Below are positions 22,232 to 33,860 of a DNA stretch of 64,000 nt, one piece after another. The number at the start of each line of letters is the position of its first letter. The stretch's first letter is position 1. The notes under the pieces are model-generated. The model was not told the DNA's origin. It saw only the letters and a program-made list of their open reading frames with translations, and searched no databases. A program made the position numbers and the translations under genes. This stretch comes from Elymus sibiricus (Eukaryota > Streptophyta > Magnoliopsida > Poales > Poaceae), in contig CM077664.1 in assembly GCA_039707655.1 (NCBI GenBank), positions 120,874,485 through 120,938,484 of the forward strand. Reading direction: 5' to 3'.

Positions 22232-23794
22232 TGCTACTTGTAGCTTGCGTTGGTATTATCCCCGAAGAGGAAGGGATGATGCAGCACAGTAGAGATAAGT
22301 ATTTCCCTCAGTTATGAAACCAAGGTTATCAAACCAGTAGGAGAATCACAGAACACCTCGTTAGCAGTACCTGCACACAAACAACAAACCCTTGCACCCA
22401 ACGCAAACGAGGGGTTGTCAATCCCTTGGCGGTAAATTGCAAGATTAAATTGTATGTGATAGATTGATAGATTGAAACAAAAATACAAAATAAAATAAAT
22501 AAAAGAAAATGGCAGCAATATTTTTAGGGTTTTAGTAATATGATTTAGATAGACCCGGGGGCCATAGTTTTCACTAGAGGCTTCTCTCAAGAAAATAGCA
22601 CACGGTGGGTACACAAATTACTGTTGGGCAATTGATAGAAAAGCAAATAATCATGACGATATCCAAGGCAATGATCATGTATATAGGCATCACGTCCAAT
22701 ACAAGTAGACCGACTCCTGCCTGCATCTACTACTATTACTCCACACATCGACCGCTATACAGCATGCATCTAGTGTATTATGTCCATAAAAGAACGGAGT
22801 AACGCCTTAAGAACGATGACATGATGTAGACAAGATAAACTCATGTATGATTAAACCCCATCTTTTTACCCTTAATAGCAACGATACATACGTGTCATGT
22901 CCCTTTCTATCACTGGGATTGAGCACCGCAAGATGGAACTCATTACAAAGCACCTCTTCCCATGGCAAGATAAATCAACTCAGTTGGCCAAACCAAATCA
23001 ATAGATCGGAGAAGAAATACGAGGCTATAATAATCATGCATAAAAGAGTGCAGCAAAGACTCAAATATATTCATGGATAATCTGATCATAAACTCACAAT
23101 TCATCGGATCCCAACAAACACACCGCAAAAAGTGATTACATCGGATAGAACTCCAAGAACATCGAGGAGAACATTGTATTGAAGATCAAAAAGAGAGAAG
23201 AAGCCATCTAGGTACTAAATTTGGACCCGAAGGTCTGTGGTAAACTACTCATGCATCATCAGAAGGGCAACAAGGTTGATGTAGAGCCCCTCCGTGATCG
23301 ATTCCCCCTCCGGCGGAGTACCGGAGAAGGCCTCCAGATGGGATCTCTCGAGAACAGAAACTTGCGGCGGCGGAAAAAGTATTTCGTGGACTCCCCAGAG
23401 GGTTTCTGATTTTTTCTGAATTTATAGTGGAGGAATTAGGTCAAACGGAGCTCTGTGGGCCCCACGAGGTACCAGGGCGCGCCTGCCCCCCCAGGCGCGC
23501 CCTGGTGCCTCGTGGGCACCCCCTGGGGCTTCTGGCCTCCTCGCGAAGCTTCTAGTGTTTATCTTGGCCAATAAAAAATCTCCAAAAAGTTCGTGGCATT
23601 TGGACTTCGTTTGGTATTGATTTTCTGTAAAACAAAAACAGGGCAGAAAACATCAACTGGCACTGGGCACTAAGTTAATAGGTTAGTCTCCAAAAATGAT
23701 ATATAATTGCTGTAAATGCTTATAAAAACATCCAAGATTGATAATATAATAGCATGGAACAATAAAAAATTATAGATATGTTGGAGACGTATCA
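22232..23794 (-). mobile_element. Solo LTR, 1563 bp, inside the F-box pseudogene intron
   Basis: On the minus strand it starts TGATACGTCTCCAACATATC and ends AACGCAAGCTACAAGTAGCA. The target duplication is ATCAC (22227-22231 and 23795-23799). It is clearly homologous to the LTR of element C at 39440-40985 (shared PyTCACTGGGATTGAGCACC, TAGACCGACTCCTGCCTGCA and others). A TATA-like CTATAAATTC lies near 23427-23418 on the minus strand. No internal sequence remains. Confidence 0.92.
23461..23516. repeat. 25-bp-arm hairpin in the LTR U3
   Basis: CCCACGAGGTACCAGGGCGC (from 23461) pairs with the segment ending at 23516 (GCGCCCTGGTGCCTCGTGGG) around a short C-rich loop. Only one mispair is seen across 25 bp. 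The corresponding segment in element C (40663-40710) is partly kept but pairs less well. Confidence 0.7.
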
Positions 23795-24202
23795 ATCACC
23801 ATGTGTCCAGATCTGAGATGCCACATGTACCAGATGGACGGCTCCGAGTTCGACCCCCGTGATGCTATGTGGGAGCCGAGGGACACTCTTGGAGAGTACT
23901 CGCTTTTCATTGGGGACAGCTACCCCATTGTCAAATAGATGCCACCTTCCGTGCACGACACTGAAGGTCTGCCGTTCATGAAGCATGGTTGTGTCTTCAG
24001 TGTGCACCACCGATTGAACATGTTGGGACACGCAATCCCTGATTTATGCCGCTTCATCTTGGATGAGTCTCCATCATGTGGAACCGGACTAGAAAGCTAC
24101 GGCAATGATTCCCGTTGCCCACCACTATGGATCGTGCCATCTATGAAGAACACCTGGGACTGGAACCTGGAGGACGACATGGAGCCCATCTATAATGTGT
24201 AA

Positions 24203-26492
24203 GTGGAGTATGGTAAATTCTGAATGGTAGCGCTGTAAATATATGTAGAGTAGTCGTGCACAAATTTATCACATGAAGTGGAGATGAACTTGTGTGGCAT
24301 GTTGGCATTTTTCCTTTAGAATTTACTAGTAGATGTGTTATGTGTACGTGTAACTTGTGTGGCTTTTCCACGGGCACCAACACTCTTTGTGAGGAAAAAC
24401 GGTGGCACAGCTTTGGCTATAGGTGACGTGGCAGCATCATACAGTAGCGGTTGTTCGCTATAGTTGTACGACTGCTCGTACTCCTATAAACCTTGCACTT
24501 GGCTCTTCGCCTCTTCGAGAGGTCCAAGTTCAACAATGATGGTACTACAGTACTATATGCTTCTGGCAATCTGACACCAAATGAACTGCCGCACGTCCAC
24601 CGCGTGAGCGAGGGCGAGGGAGAGCGCGTTGTAGTCAAAAGCTTCTCCTCGTTCTGCGAGCCATGGCGCGCGTGGGCGAGGGAGAGGGCGTAGGCATACT
24701 AAGCAAGCTTCTCCTCGTCCTGCGAGCCACCGCGCGTGCGGGCGAGGGAGAGGGCGTAGTAAGCAAGCTTCTCCTCGTTCTACGAGTTGACGGGACACAG
24801 TAGTACTAGTAGTCCATACCGCCTCCTTTCCGGTTAATATGGCTTAATTTGAAACGAGATAAATACAGTGGCAGTCACTGTATTTGTAACAATACGGTCA
24901 CTGGACTTCATAATACGCTCATTACGGTCACTATATACATTTTGCGGTGATTATACGGTCACTAACTCACCGTAGAGCACCGTATTGCACTCTGCTGACC
25001 GGCCAAATAGTGTACGTGGCACTTTCTTCACTGGTTAAATTGGCACGTGGTTTCTGGGTCCCACCTGTCAGTTGGCAGAGCAAAGAAATAAGTTAAACAA
25101 AATTTTACACAGGCGCGACAGGAGTCCAACCCTTGTGCGCGAACCACCTTGCATGTGTATGTGTGTGCATGCACGTGTAGGTTGAGGACTTGAGCGTGAG
25201 CGTGTGTGTTGCGTCGTGTGCTGTGTGCCGCATGCATGGCTGCGTGAGTGTTGCATGCGTGCATGTGTATGTGTGAGTGTTGCATGAATGCGTGAGGGTT
25301 CTAGTCCCTCCCAATTCACATGTTCATATTTCAAGCTTCATTAAAACGTTGCATGCAAGAATTACTCCAATGCATGTAAAAATCCTGGTCATTTGTTGTT
25401 CACGCATGCACGCATGCATTGCAATTAATACGTTTAAACACAATTTTCTTGAGGAAAACGAGCCCATTAATTGAGTACTTTTGCAAAGTAGTACTACCTC
25501 CGTCCTGGTTTATTGGTCCTCATTGTATTTTGTGCCAAATTTTGACCAAAGATTTAACAAATAAAATGTTAATGCATGTCACCAAAAATTATATCATTGG
25601 ATTTGTATTTCAACATAGTTTGAGATGATATTATTTTTGATGACATGCATTAATATTTTGGTAGTTAAATATTTGGTCAAAAGTTGGTACAAAATACAAT
25701 GAGGACCAATAAACCAAGACGGAGGTAGCACTACAGTAGTACTAGTAGTACAAAAAAATTTATTCTGGCACTCATCATCTACTATTACCTTGGTTGATGA
25801 ATCTTTTCTATTGAGCTGTATATAAACCGGAATGAGGGAGTAGGTACTACTACGTAATTGGCACCGGGAGCCTTGGCCAATGGTTCTTAATGTTGGACAG
25901 GATGAGAGTAGAGGCATAGATAGGAAGTCTTGGCGATCCATTATTCCCCATCGGTCTATTCAACTACTAGTCTTCACAGTGAAGTGACAATACACGCTGC
26001 AGCAGATGGTACACTTGATTAATAAGCTGAGCCAGCGTGCTGGTGTTACTAAATCAGCCTTACCCTGTAGTGCCATCATGTCTGCCAGTGGAGCACGCTT
26101 CCACAATTACGCGTACGCACCTCTCTCTTCCGTTGACTGACATATGGGCCCGCTTGACGTAGACCCACATGTCATCCGCTTAACTATTTACACTCGTGTA
26201 TACTAGTAGTACTAGTTGAATTGAGATTTAATGCACCTTCTTCCCCGTCTCTCCCTCTTCTTCCTCCTCTCTTCCCCATGGACGTCCCTTCCCCATCTTC
26301 GTCCGCACACCATTTTCCAGTGCTCACTGCTCGCCCGCCCGCGCCATATTCCTCGGTCGCTCGCGCGCACCATCTCCCCCCGCTCACTGCTCGCCCACAC
26401 ACGCCATCTTCTTCTCTCACCCGCCCGCATCCACTTCCCTGCTCGCCCGCACGCACCGAAAACCCCAATCACTCAGCGCCCTAAAAAACCCA
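24203..26492. other. Intergenic region between the F-box paralogues
   Basis: It contains about three ~63-bp tandem units (24633-24790: AAGCTTCTCCTCGTTCTGCG and GCGAGGGAGAGGGCG). It also holds a stretch with repeated TACGGTCACT (24870-24970), a TGTGTGCATGCATG-rich low-complexity segment (25135-25300), the inverted MITE at 25494, and a CT-rich leader (26230-26460) just before the next gene. No further gene is seen. Confidence 0.55.
25494..25728. mobile_element. Second copy of the 235-bp Stowaway-like MITE, opposite orientation
   Basis: It runs from CTACCTCCGTCCTGGTTTAT to ATAAACCAAGACGGAGGTAG. Its interior matches the reverse complement of 19334-19568. The left flank is TA (25492-25493) and the right is CA, so one duplication copy has mutated. 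The identical length of 235 bp supports the boundaries. Confidence 0.86.
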
Positions 26493-28473
26493 ATGGCAGA
26501 ACCGACTGACACTCAGAGCCGCGATTGGAATTCCCTCCCCGATGTTCTCTTGGAGCAGATCTGTAATCGTATGGACCTGCTCAGCACCGTGCGTCTGGCC
26601 GCATGCTCGGTGTCTATGCACCGTCTACTCATCGGCAGCCGGCCGACCCTTTTCAAGACACCCTGCTTGCTGATGCCCGATCCTCGCAACTGGCCCAGAC
26701 ACCGACGTGACGATCCTACGGAGGTTGCCGTCATGCCCCTTGACATGCTACCACTCCCCGCCCACCTGCCCTTCATGCGCCGCCACTACTGGGCGGGCAT
26801 GAAGGCCAACTGGATCATCCTCATCCACCAATCGGGTAGTCCATGGCGTCTCGTGGATATCTACACCCAGCGAGAGGTCACCCTTCCATCGTTGGATACT
26901 ACCGGCATCCAGCCTCGCGGCCCGCCGGACACTCCTGCCTACTATGCACGAGAGGCGTCGGGCACTTGGTTGGACCTCCATTTGCTGAAGGTTCTAATCT
27001 GCGAAGTACCCACACCATCAGAAGACTACATAGATTACAAGCTCATTGCCTTGTTCGACGGGGGATTAGCCTATCTGGAATCCGGTCGCCATGCATGGTT
27101 ATGGCTCATCATCAATCCTGTTTACCCTCCATTTCTGTCTGATGCTATAGTGCACGATGGCATCGTTTACCCGGTGGACGGACAGATTGGCTGCATATAC
27201 TGGTGGAATCCATCGTCGTGTAATTGTTCTATCTCATCTCATCTTTACCATATGAATACGGCTGCCTGTTCATTGTTAGAAATTTAGAATAGATAGTATG
27301 ACTATAACCACATCATTGCTATATGTTCCTCTCATTTCCTAGATTTTTATGACCACACATGTTATTGTTAGAGTTGATATGAGAACAATTGTCATCTAAT
27401 GATTGTTAGAATAGATAGTATGAGTATAACCACATCATTGCTATATGTTCCTCTCATTTCCTAGATTTTTATGACCACACATGCATGTTATTGTTAGAGT
27501 TGATATGAGAACAATTGGCATCTAATGATTGTTAGAATAGATATTATGAGTATAACCACATGATTGCTATATGTTACTCTCATTTCCAAGATTTTTATAA
27601 CCACGCATGTTATTGTTAGAGTTGATACGAGAACAGTTGGCATCTAACTGATATGCTAGAATATGAGTAGGCCCTAGCATAGCTGTTTTCCTCTCATTTT
27701 TACATCATCTTTGAACCATGACATATTGCTAGAATATGAAAGCCATTGGCATTTAAAAAAAATTAGGGTATGATTATGACCATGGCATTGTAATTTTCTG
27801 GCTATGATATGTGTCACTGCTATAATAATCTTAATTCCACACATACTCTGAACATGATTGTATATTTTTGTCCTTTTGGTCTCCAATTTGATTTGTTGCA
27901 GCAGACGCAAATGCGCTGGCCTTTATAATTCCAGCACCTGGAAATATAAATGTCAATGGGTGGTGGTTTATCGCTCGTTTAGCTGACGGTGGGCATTTGA
28001 TGCTCATTCGCACATACCAAAGTGACCAAACCATTTCATCAAACCACATGCAGTACAATGCGTGGGGCGTTCGCGACTGTGATGACTATGGCTGCTTCGT
28101 CTTTGAGAAACATTCGAGCTCCGTTGGGCCAGGCGTATTCAATTGGAGGCGGGTTTACAGCCTCGGCAACCACTCCCTGTTCCTCGGGCTCAATTATCCG
28201 ATCATCCAACCAATCATCGAACATATCACCGGTGATGATTATCATGCTATGCAAGTTCCATTCGCCAGGGGGAACTGTGTTTACACATCGTACCATGGAT
28301 TTCATGAAGCACCATATCCAGAGATTCGTCGACACAGCTTGTTGCCAGATGAACTTCAGTGTGTGAAAGGCATCAAGCTTCCAAGCGATGAATGGCTTTT
28401 GCAAACCCGACATGCGGCGATGTGGTTTATGCCAATAGCTAATATGCACAACTTGATTCGTAGTGATATCTAG
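26493..28473 (+). CDS. F-box / DUF295-family protein, intact, two exons
   Basis: This is a putative SCF E3 ligase substrate adaptor. Exons are 26493-27219 and 27902-28473. The donor GTAATT and acceptor TTGTTGCAG join in phase 1 and give 432 amino acids without stops. An F-box is at about residues 9-50 (DWNSLPDVLLEQICNRMDLL, VRLAACSVSMHRLL). DUF295 (KIB1-4-like beta-propeller) elements are at about 180-240 (YKLIALFDGGLAYLESG, DAIVHDGIVYPVDGQIGCIY) and 330-400 (YSLGNHSLFLGLNYP, RGNCVYTSY). Length fits the family's usual 350-450. It is preceded by a CT-rich leader and lies 2.3 kb downstream of a broken paralogue in the same orientation, so a tandem pair is likely. Targets are unknown. The large DUF295 family in grasses is fast evolving. 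Confidence 0.88.
27285..27655. repeat. Minisatellite in the F-box gene intron, ~125-bp unit, three copies
   Basis: The unit starts GTTAGAATAGATAGTATGAG and includes CACATCATTGCTATATGTTC and GAGTTGATATGAGAACA. Copies begin near 27285, 27407 and 27532 and differ by a few percent. It lies wholly within the intron and does not touch the splice sites. Confidence 0.85.
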
Positions 28474-29194
28474 ACTGAGCCATGTATCCTGCTAGTTGTC
28501 GCATGATCCTGTTTTGTTGGTTATTTTGTACTGTAGTTAGTTTGAAGGTTAAATACCTTTCTGGGATCAAGTGCATCCTACATCACCTGCATAGCATGTA
28601 TTTTGATAATGATGATGGAGATGCTGTGCAGAAGCCATATATAGCAATTAAGCTTCAAGTGCGTACTTGTTCGTGAAAGTGTTGTCCAATGGGAATTATA
28701 TTTTGTATTACTCATGTAGCCTACAAGTCTGTCGCACAGCCTTGTAACTTTGTAGGCACCTGTTTGTAAGCTCCTTCTAAACACTCTTGCATAATGCCCT
28801 TAAAACTAAGGCTTTAGCAACGCCCCTCTGATATTATTTAAAGCAATATGGATGCAACATGGAGATTGGATGAATGTACACCATTTCTAAAATTTGTACT
28901 ATTAGTAGTCCTCTATACCGTATATTGCGCTACTCGTACTAGGTAAGTAGTACTTGTACGACTAGTAGTACTAGTACACGTCGGTCAAATTATTCATCAT
29001 GCCCTCACATTGAATTGACGTGACAACACGCTGCGCGAGAGGTAACACAAGAGTCCCGGTCGCGTGTTCGGTTCACCAAAGTGAGCCTCACCCCTCTGGT
29101 AGTCCAGCAGCACTCTCCCGTTTTCTCCCATTGTCTCCCATTCTCTCCCGGTCTCCCCGCCTCCCAGCCGCCGCCTTGTTCCGATCCAGTTGGT
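28474..29194. other. 3' flank of the F-box gene and leader of the NAC gene
   Basis: The first half is AT-rich 3' flank without clear repeats. CTAGTAGTACTAGTA motifs occur near 28960. 29090-29190 is CT-rich (TCTCCCATTCTCTCCCGG), typical of a plant 5' leader, just before the ATG at 29195. Confidence 0.45.
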
Positions 29195-30189
29195 ATGATG
29201 GGTGATGAGCTAGTGGAGCTGCTATACTTCATTGGAAGTAGTCAAAAGGAAGACGCTGAGAAATTTGATCTCAACAAGGAAGCTCTTCAAGATAGCCGCA
29301 TGAAGGGTGGAACCAGCGAGGACGCTCCTGTGAGTATTCGTCCCGTCACCCTGTATGCTGATTTCGATCTTTATGGGGTTTTTCAAGTTTTTAGAATATG
29401 CATGTAATAATGAAGCCGAGACCCCAGTTTGTTCAGGCGTCATGGATTTTAGATTTGGAGTAGCACTTATCTGTCGAAATATTTCATCATTTACTTAAAT
29501 AGTTGATTGATCATACATTGAGTACCATTTAACTGGAATTAACCGCTGCAAGTCCAAGAAGGATTGGCCAGTGCTGCCGGCTGGCGTCATGTTCGATCCC
29601 ATGGATCAGGAGCTGATCGAGCACCTTGAGGCTAAAGTGAGTGCTGCCAGCGCGAGATCTCTCCCTCTAATCGATTTGTTCATACCGACCATCGACAGCG
29701 AGCACGGCATATGCTCCACCCATCCTGAGAAACTTCCAGGTGAGACACCGATCGACCGTCTACTTGCACAAAATATATTCCTTTCTTTTTACAAATTTCT
29801 GATGTATGCTGCCCGACCTGGGATTGTATTTCGCCAATACTGCAGGTATCACACTGAGTGGCCTAAGCAAGCATTTCTTCCAGCGCAACTCTAGGGCGTT
29901 CAAAAGGGGTACGCGGACGCGTCGCAAGATACAATCGGAGTGCGGCATGCACGCGATGTGGCACAAGACCGGCAATACCATGCCGGTGATGGTCAACGGC
30001 CGGCAGAAGGGCAGTAAAAAGGTTCTGGTGCTGCACACCAACAAGAACTTCGACCAGCAGAGGACCAACTGGGTGATGCACCAGTACCACCTCGGGGACC
30101 TCGAGCAAGAGAAGGAGCGGGAGCTGGTCATCTGCAAGATCTTCTACCAGACAAAAACGAGGGCCAGGACTAAAAGGATTATAAGTTAG
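29195..30189 (+). CDS. Short NAC-domain protein, SOG1/NAC008-like, three exons
   Basis: This is a plant-specific NAC transcription factor domain. Exons are 29195-29329, 29553-29739 and 29846-30189 with GT-AG introns. They give 221 amino acids, ending [15 protein letters not shown] subdomain A is [20 protein letters not shown], about residues 49-68. B/C includes [20 protein letters not shown], then FFQRNSRAF and TRTRRKI. D/E includes [20 protein letters not shown] and [12 protein letters not shown]. The [12 protein letters not shown] and WHKTGKTxPV style motifs are those of SOG1-like members, which control the plant DNA-damage response (SOG1 in Arabidopsis). Typical SOG1 proteins are about 450 residues with a C-terminal SQ-rich activation region. 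Here the protein ends about 15 residues after the domain, so it could bind DNA and dimerise but lacks a visible activation domain. The first ATG after the CT-rich leader was chosen. A second in-frame ATG follows directly. Confidence 0.88.
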
Positions 30190-31379
30190 TTTGGTAGTAC
30201 TAGTTCTACCTGGTCGTCTGCAAGTTGGTGTTGTTGTTAAGGATCTTTCGGTCTGAACTTGGCATTTCCTTCCAATCATCATGTCGAGGGTGGACGTGGA
30301 TATAACGCTGAAGTAATTGTTGCGAAACGAATTTTCAGGCACCTGATATAAGTAACAAAAGCACCTGCCGTTCGAATTCCCAATTCTCCAAAATTTTACT
30401 AACATCTTCCAGTACGCAGGGGATCCATCAGGTTTCACAGGCTGACAGTTGGACGCAACATGTAGGGAGTGGGTTGTGGCACGCCAAGCCCAGCTGCAAA
30501 TTGTTAAACAGAGGAGTGATGGATTTGGGCCTTTAAGAACAGTTAAGTGTCGGGACCTCGATCGCGGGAAGCGCCTCCCATGCCATCCCTCTAACCCACA
30601 TACCACATAAAATATCACTAAAAAACAACCCCCGCATATGACATGTTCTCTCGTTCGAGTTCTCAGTTAACCAAAAATTTAAACAGGCGTGAGAAACGGG
30701 AGCCGCCGCTTCCAGCGATCATTTTTGGACTAAAAAAGGCCTAGTCGGCTATCGTTTAGTTGAAATATGTAAAGTGTTCCATAAGAAAAAGAAACATGTA
30801 AAATGTAATGAATTTGGTCCGGTTTTAATGAAAATCATCCGATTTGCATGAAATTCGTCTGTGGAACCAGAAGAGGGCTGTCCATACAGAGGCTAACAGT
30901 ATGGACCCAGCAGGTCCATGGCCGTACAAAAGCAAGTGCACACACTTATTATCACGATGGCAAAAATATGCTGACATCTGAGACCCATGAAATTTTCAAC
31001 GTAGTCAATAAACGAGAGAATTCTACAAGGAGAGACTGAAAACTGGGATCCAGCGGGTAGTATATATTTTTTGAGGTCGAGCAAATATTTACTGGGCTGT
31101 AGACTGCCCAGGTTATGTTTTGTTTATTAATAGGCGTAACCCATGACGACATGCGGCCACAAGGATCTAGCAGGTATCAACTGGCCTCTGGGCCGCCCAG
31201 CCTTGTATTTTTTTTAGAACATCAGCAGCCCAGCTAATTTTTACTGAAGAAAACGCATAGCCCAGTTCTATTTTTGTCTCGATTCTGAAAAAAGTTCTAT
31301 TTTTGTCATCTCTACTTTATATATATATAGTTTTATTAGTTTATATATTATATTCGCAAAAAAAAATTAGTTTATTTAT
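30190..31379. other. Downstream flank with a partial copy of the following repeat module
   Basis: After the NAC stop the sequence is non-coding. Near 30885-31075 it contains GAGGCTAACAGTATGGACCC and GGTCCATGGCCGTAC, a diverged copy of the CTGACAG.TGGGACCCA module seen three more times to the right. 31200-31380 is AT-rich. Confidence 0.45.
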
Positions 31380-33860
31380 TAAGTTGTGGGCCTACTAAGT
31401 TGATGCGTACGCAAGGCTATGTCAACTTAGTCAACAAATCGACTCTACCAGCGTGAGACCATTAGATGTCAATCCAACTGCCGGCGTGCTTCTTCAATCT
31501 CTAATCTTCCTGCTCCAGCCACCCAAACCAGCGTCGGCGTCGCCTGCTCCCGCCTTCCGTGGCTGGTTGTTCTGCCGCGCAGTCCTCACCGCCCACCCTA
31601 CTCCCATCACTTGCCAGGCCATCCCTGTACCGACCCACACCTCCTGTTATTCTCCGGCGACGGCAGCCTCACTCCGCAGCCAAACCAGTAAACCCTCGTA
31701 TTCCCCTCCGCGTGAGCATCCACTGCCGAGTCTTCCCCGGCTCTGGGTCGTTCCCTCCCTAGGCCTCGCCGTCGTCCACCGCCTTGGTGCTCTCGGCACG
31801 GCGTCGTAAACGTGGTCAACGAACGACAGCCATCGGAAGAGGACTGTACGTGGACAGGCTGACAGTTGGGACCCATGAGGTCCATGGTTGCATGCAAGGA
31901 AGTGCCTCCTTATTACGAAGAAAAATGATTCAACTCCCTGACAGCTGGGACCCACCAGCTACATCTTCGCACGCAAGGAAGCTCCTCCTTATTACATGAA
32001 AAAAAATGCTTCCTCCCATTGGTTTGCTGACATCTGGGACCTACGACATTGTCATCGTACTACGAGAGAATTGCACATGGAGCGGGTGACACGTGGGACC
32101 CAGTTGCTCGAGCAGTTTTGTTGTTGTTATTGAGACGAAGTAGGTTATCAACTGGGTTGTGCGGTGTCTGTGGCCCGTCTAGCCCAGGCTATTATTTTTT
32201 GTTTACAATATGACGAGCCCAACTGTTTTTTTTCACGGTGAAAATGACAAGCCCACCTTTTTCTTCGTAGAATAGCCTACACAGGCCGATTTCTTTTTCT
32301 CCGTCCTACTGGGCTGCAAATCTTTCAAGACGACGAGGGATACATTCGGCCTGCCCAGACAAAAAGGGCTGAAAATCATATAAGTAATATGAAATGGGTT
32401 GTATATATATAAAAACAAAGAAAATTGGCAATTAATTACAAATTGCAATTTTTTTTTATTTTTTGATATTTCAAATTTCATTGGATTTTAACATAATTTA
32501 AATATATTTTAAATTTAGTTATTATCGGGCTCGAAATTTCGGGATTAAAAATAGTTCGGCAATTTCAATGAAATATTGTTGAATTTTTTAATCCTGTCCT
32601 TGTAGAAAATGGTCATGTATTATAAAAATATAATATGGGCTGCAATAAATTACGTAATAACTAGCAATTGGTCTATAAATTTAGGAAAAATAGCAAATGG
32701 GCTATATGCTGTCCGCCACAGATGTTATGCTGACTTGTGGGCCTACTAAGTTGACGCGTACGCAGGGCTTTGTTAACTTATAGTCAACAAGCGATTCTAG
32801 CAGCAGTGACCGTTGGATGCTAATCCAACGGCCGTGCTGCTTCTTCAATCTCTGATCTTCTTGCTCCAACCGCCCAAACCAGCGCCGGCGGGACCGCCTG
32901 CTCCTGCCTCCCGTGGCCGGCTGTGCTGCCGCGCAGGCCTCATCGCCCCACCCTACTCCCATAGCTGGCTAGGCCATCCATCTACTCACCCACACCTCCT
33001 GTTATTCTCCGGCGACGGCAGCCTCACACCACAGCCGAACCAGTAAACCCTCATACCCCCTCCGCCTGGGCAACCACTGCCGCGTCTTCCCCGCCTCCGG
33101 GTCGTTCCCTTCCTAGGCCTCGTCGTCATCCACCGCCTTGATGCTCTCGGCACGACGTCGTCAACACGGTCAACGAACGAAATGCATTGGAAGAGGACTG
33201 TACATGGAGAGGCTGAGAGCTGGGACCCACGAGGTCCATGGTCGCACACAAGGAAGTGCCTCCTTATTACGCGCAAGAAAGATGATTCCTCCCCTTGCTT
33301 ACTGGGACCCACCTTATTTGGAGGCTGACTTGTGGGCCTACTTAGTTGACCCGTACGCAGGGCTTTGTCAACTTAGTCAACAAACAATTCTAGCAGCAGT
33401 GACCGTTGGATTTCATCCAACGGCCGTGCTGCTTCTTCAATCTCTGATCTTCTTGCTCCAGCCGCCCAAACCAGCGCCGGCGGGACCGCCTGCTCCTGCC
33501 TCCCTTGGCCGGCTGTGCTGTCGCGCAGGCCTTACCGCCCCACCCTACTCCCACCACTGGCCAGGCCTTCCCTCTACTCACCCACATCCCCTGTTATTCT
33601 CCGGCGACGGCAGCCTCACACCGCAACCGAACTAGTCAACCCTCGTACTCCCCTCCACGTGGGCATCCACTGCCGCGTCTTCCCTGGCTCCGCGTCATTC
33701 CCTTCCCAGGCCTCGCCGTCGTCCACCGCTTTGGTGCTCTCGGTGTGGCGTAGTCAACGTGGTCAATGAACGACAACCATCGGCAGAGGACTGTACGCGG
33801 TGAGGCTGACAGCTGGACCCACCAGCTACATCTTCGCATGTAAGGAAGTGCCTCGTACGT
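31380..33860. repeat. Three direct copies of a ~0.5-0.7-kb module
   Basis: Starts near 31385, 32728 and 33323 share GTGGGCCTACT(A/T)AGTTGAC and GTCAACTTAGTCAACAA-type sequence. Each continues CGTGCTTCTTCAATCTCT, CCGCCCAAACCAGCGCCGGC, CCTGTTATTCTCCGGCGACG and GAGGCTGACAGCTGGGACCC. The second and third copies are the closest. The first is followed by about 0.7 kb of AT-rich sequence (32040-32720) that separates it from the second. The module has Pro/Ser-rich open frames on the plus strand in each copy, but they are broken differently and no domain is seen. It may be a captured gene fragment multiplied within a DNA transposon. Confidence 0.7.

Larger units (their letters stand above)
20839..24202 (+). 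pseudogene. F-box / DUF295-family gene, two nonsense codons, solo LTR in intron 3
   Basis: The ancestral protein would be an SCF-type substrate adaptor: a degenerate F-box (WETLDDDSLGEIARRSDF, residues ~13-45) and a C-terminal DUF295 domain (DYYLIAVFDIRIA, DVVCHVGRIFAVTSQG, GEYSLFIGDSYPI). Four exons can be read: 20839-21144, 21235-21646, 21717-21920 and 23811-24202. All introns are GT-AG, the phases agree, and the total is 438 codons. Two stops interrupt it. A TAG at 21139-21141 lies one codon before the first donor, and a TAG at 23936-23938 lies within the DUF295 tail. A solo LTR (22232-23794) sits in intron 3, whose splice sites survive. The paralogue at 26493 is intact, so I call this a recent pseudogene. 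An allele in another line could still be functional. Confidence 0.82.

Noticed and set aside
27831..28449. Minus-strand ORFs opposite F-box exon 2
   Set aside because: Antisense shadows of the DUF295-coding exon.
29863..30618. 251-codon minus-strand ORF
   Set aside because: Antisense to the third NAC exon, with no domain. The plus strand has an unambiguous NAC domain and splice signals.
30600..30640. CACTAAAAAACAACC as a possible left end of the CACTA ending at 35579
   Set aside because: It shares only the first five bases with the terminus CACTACAAAAAAAAGAC, and no CTT duplication is next to it.
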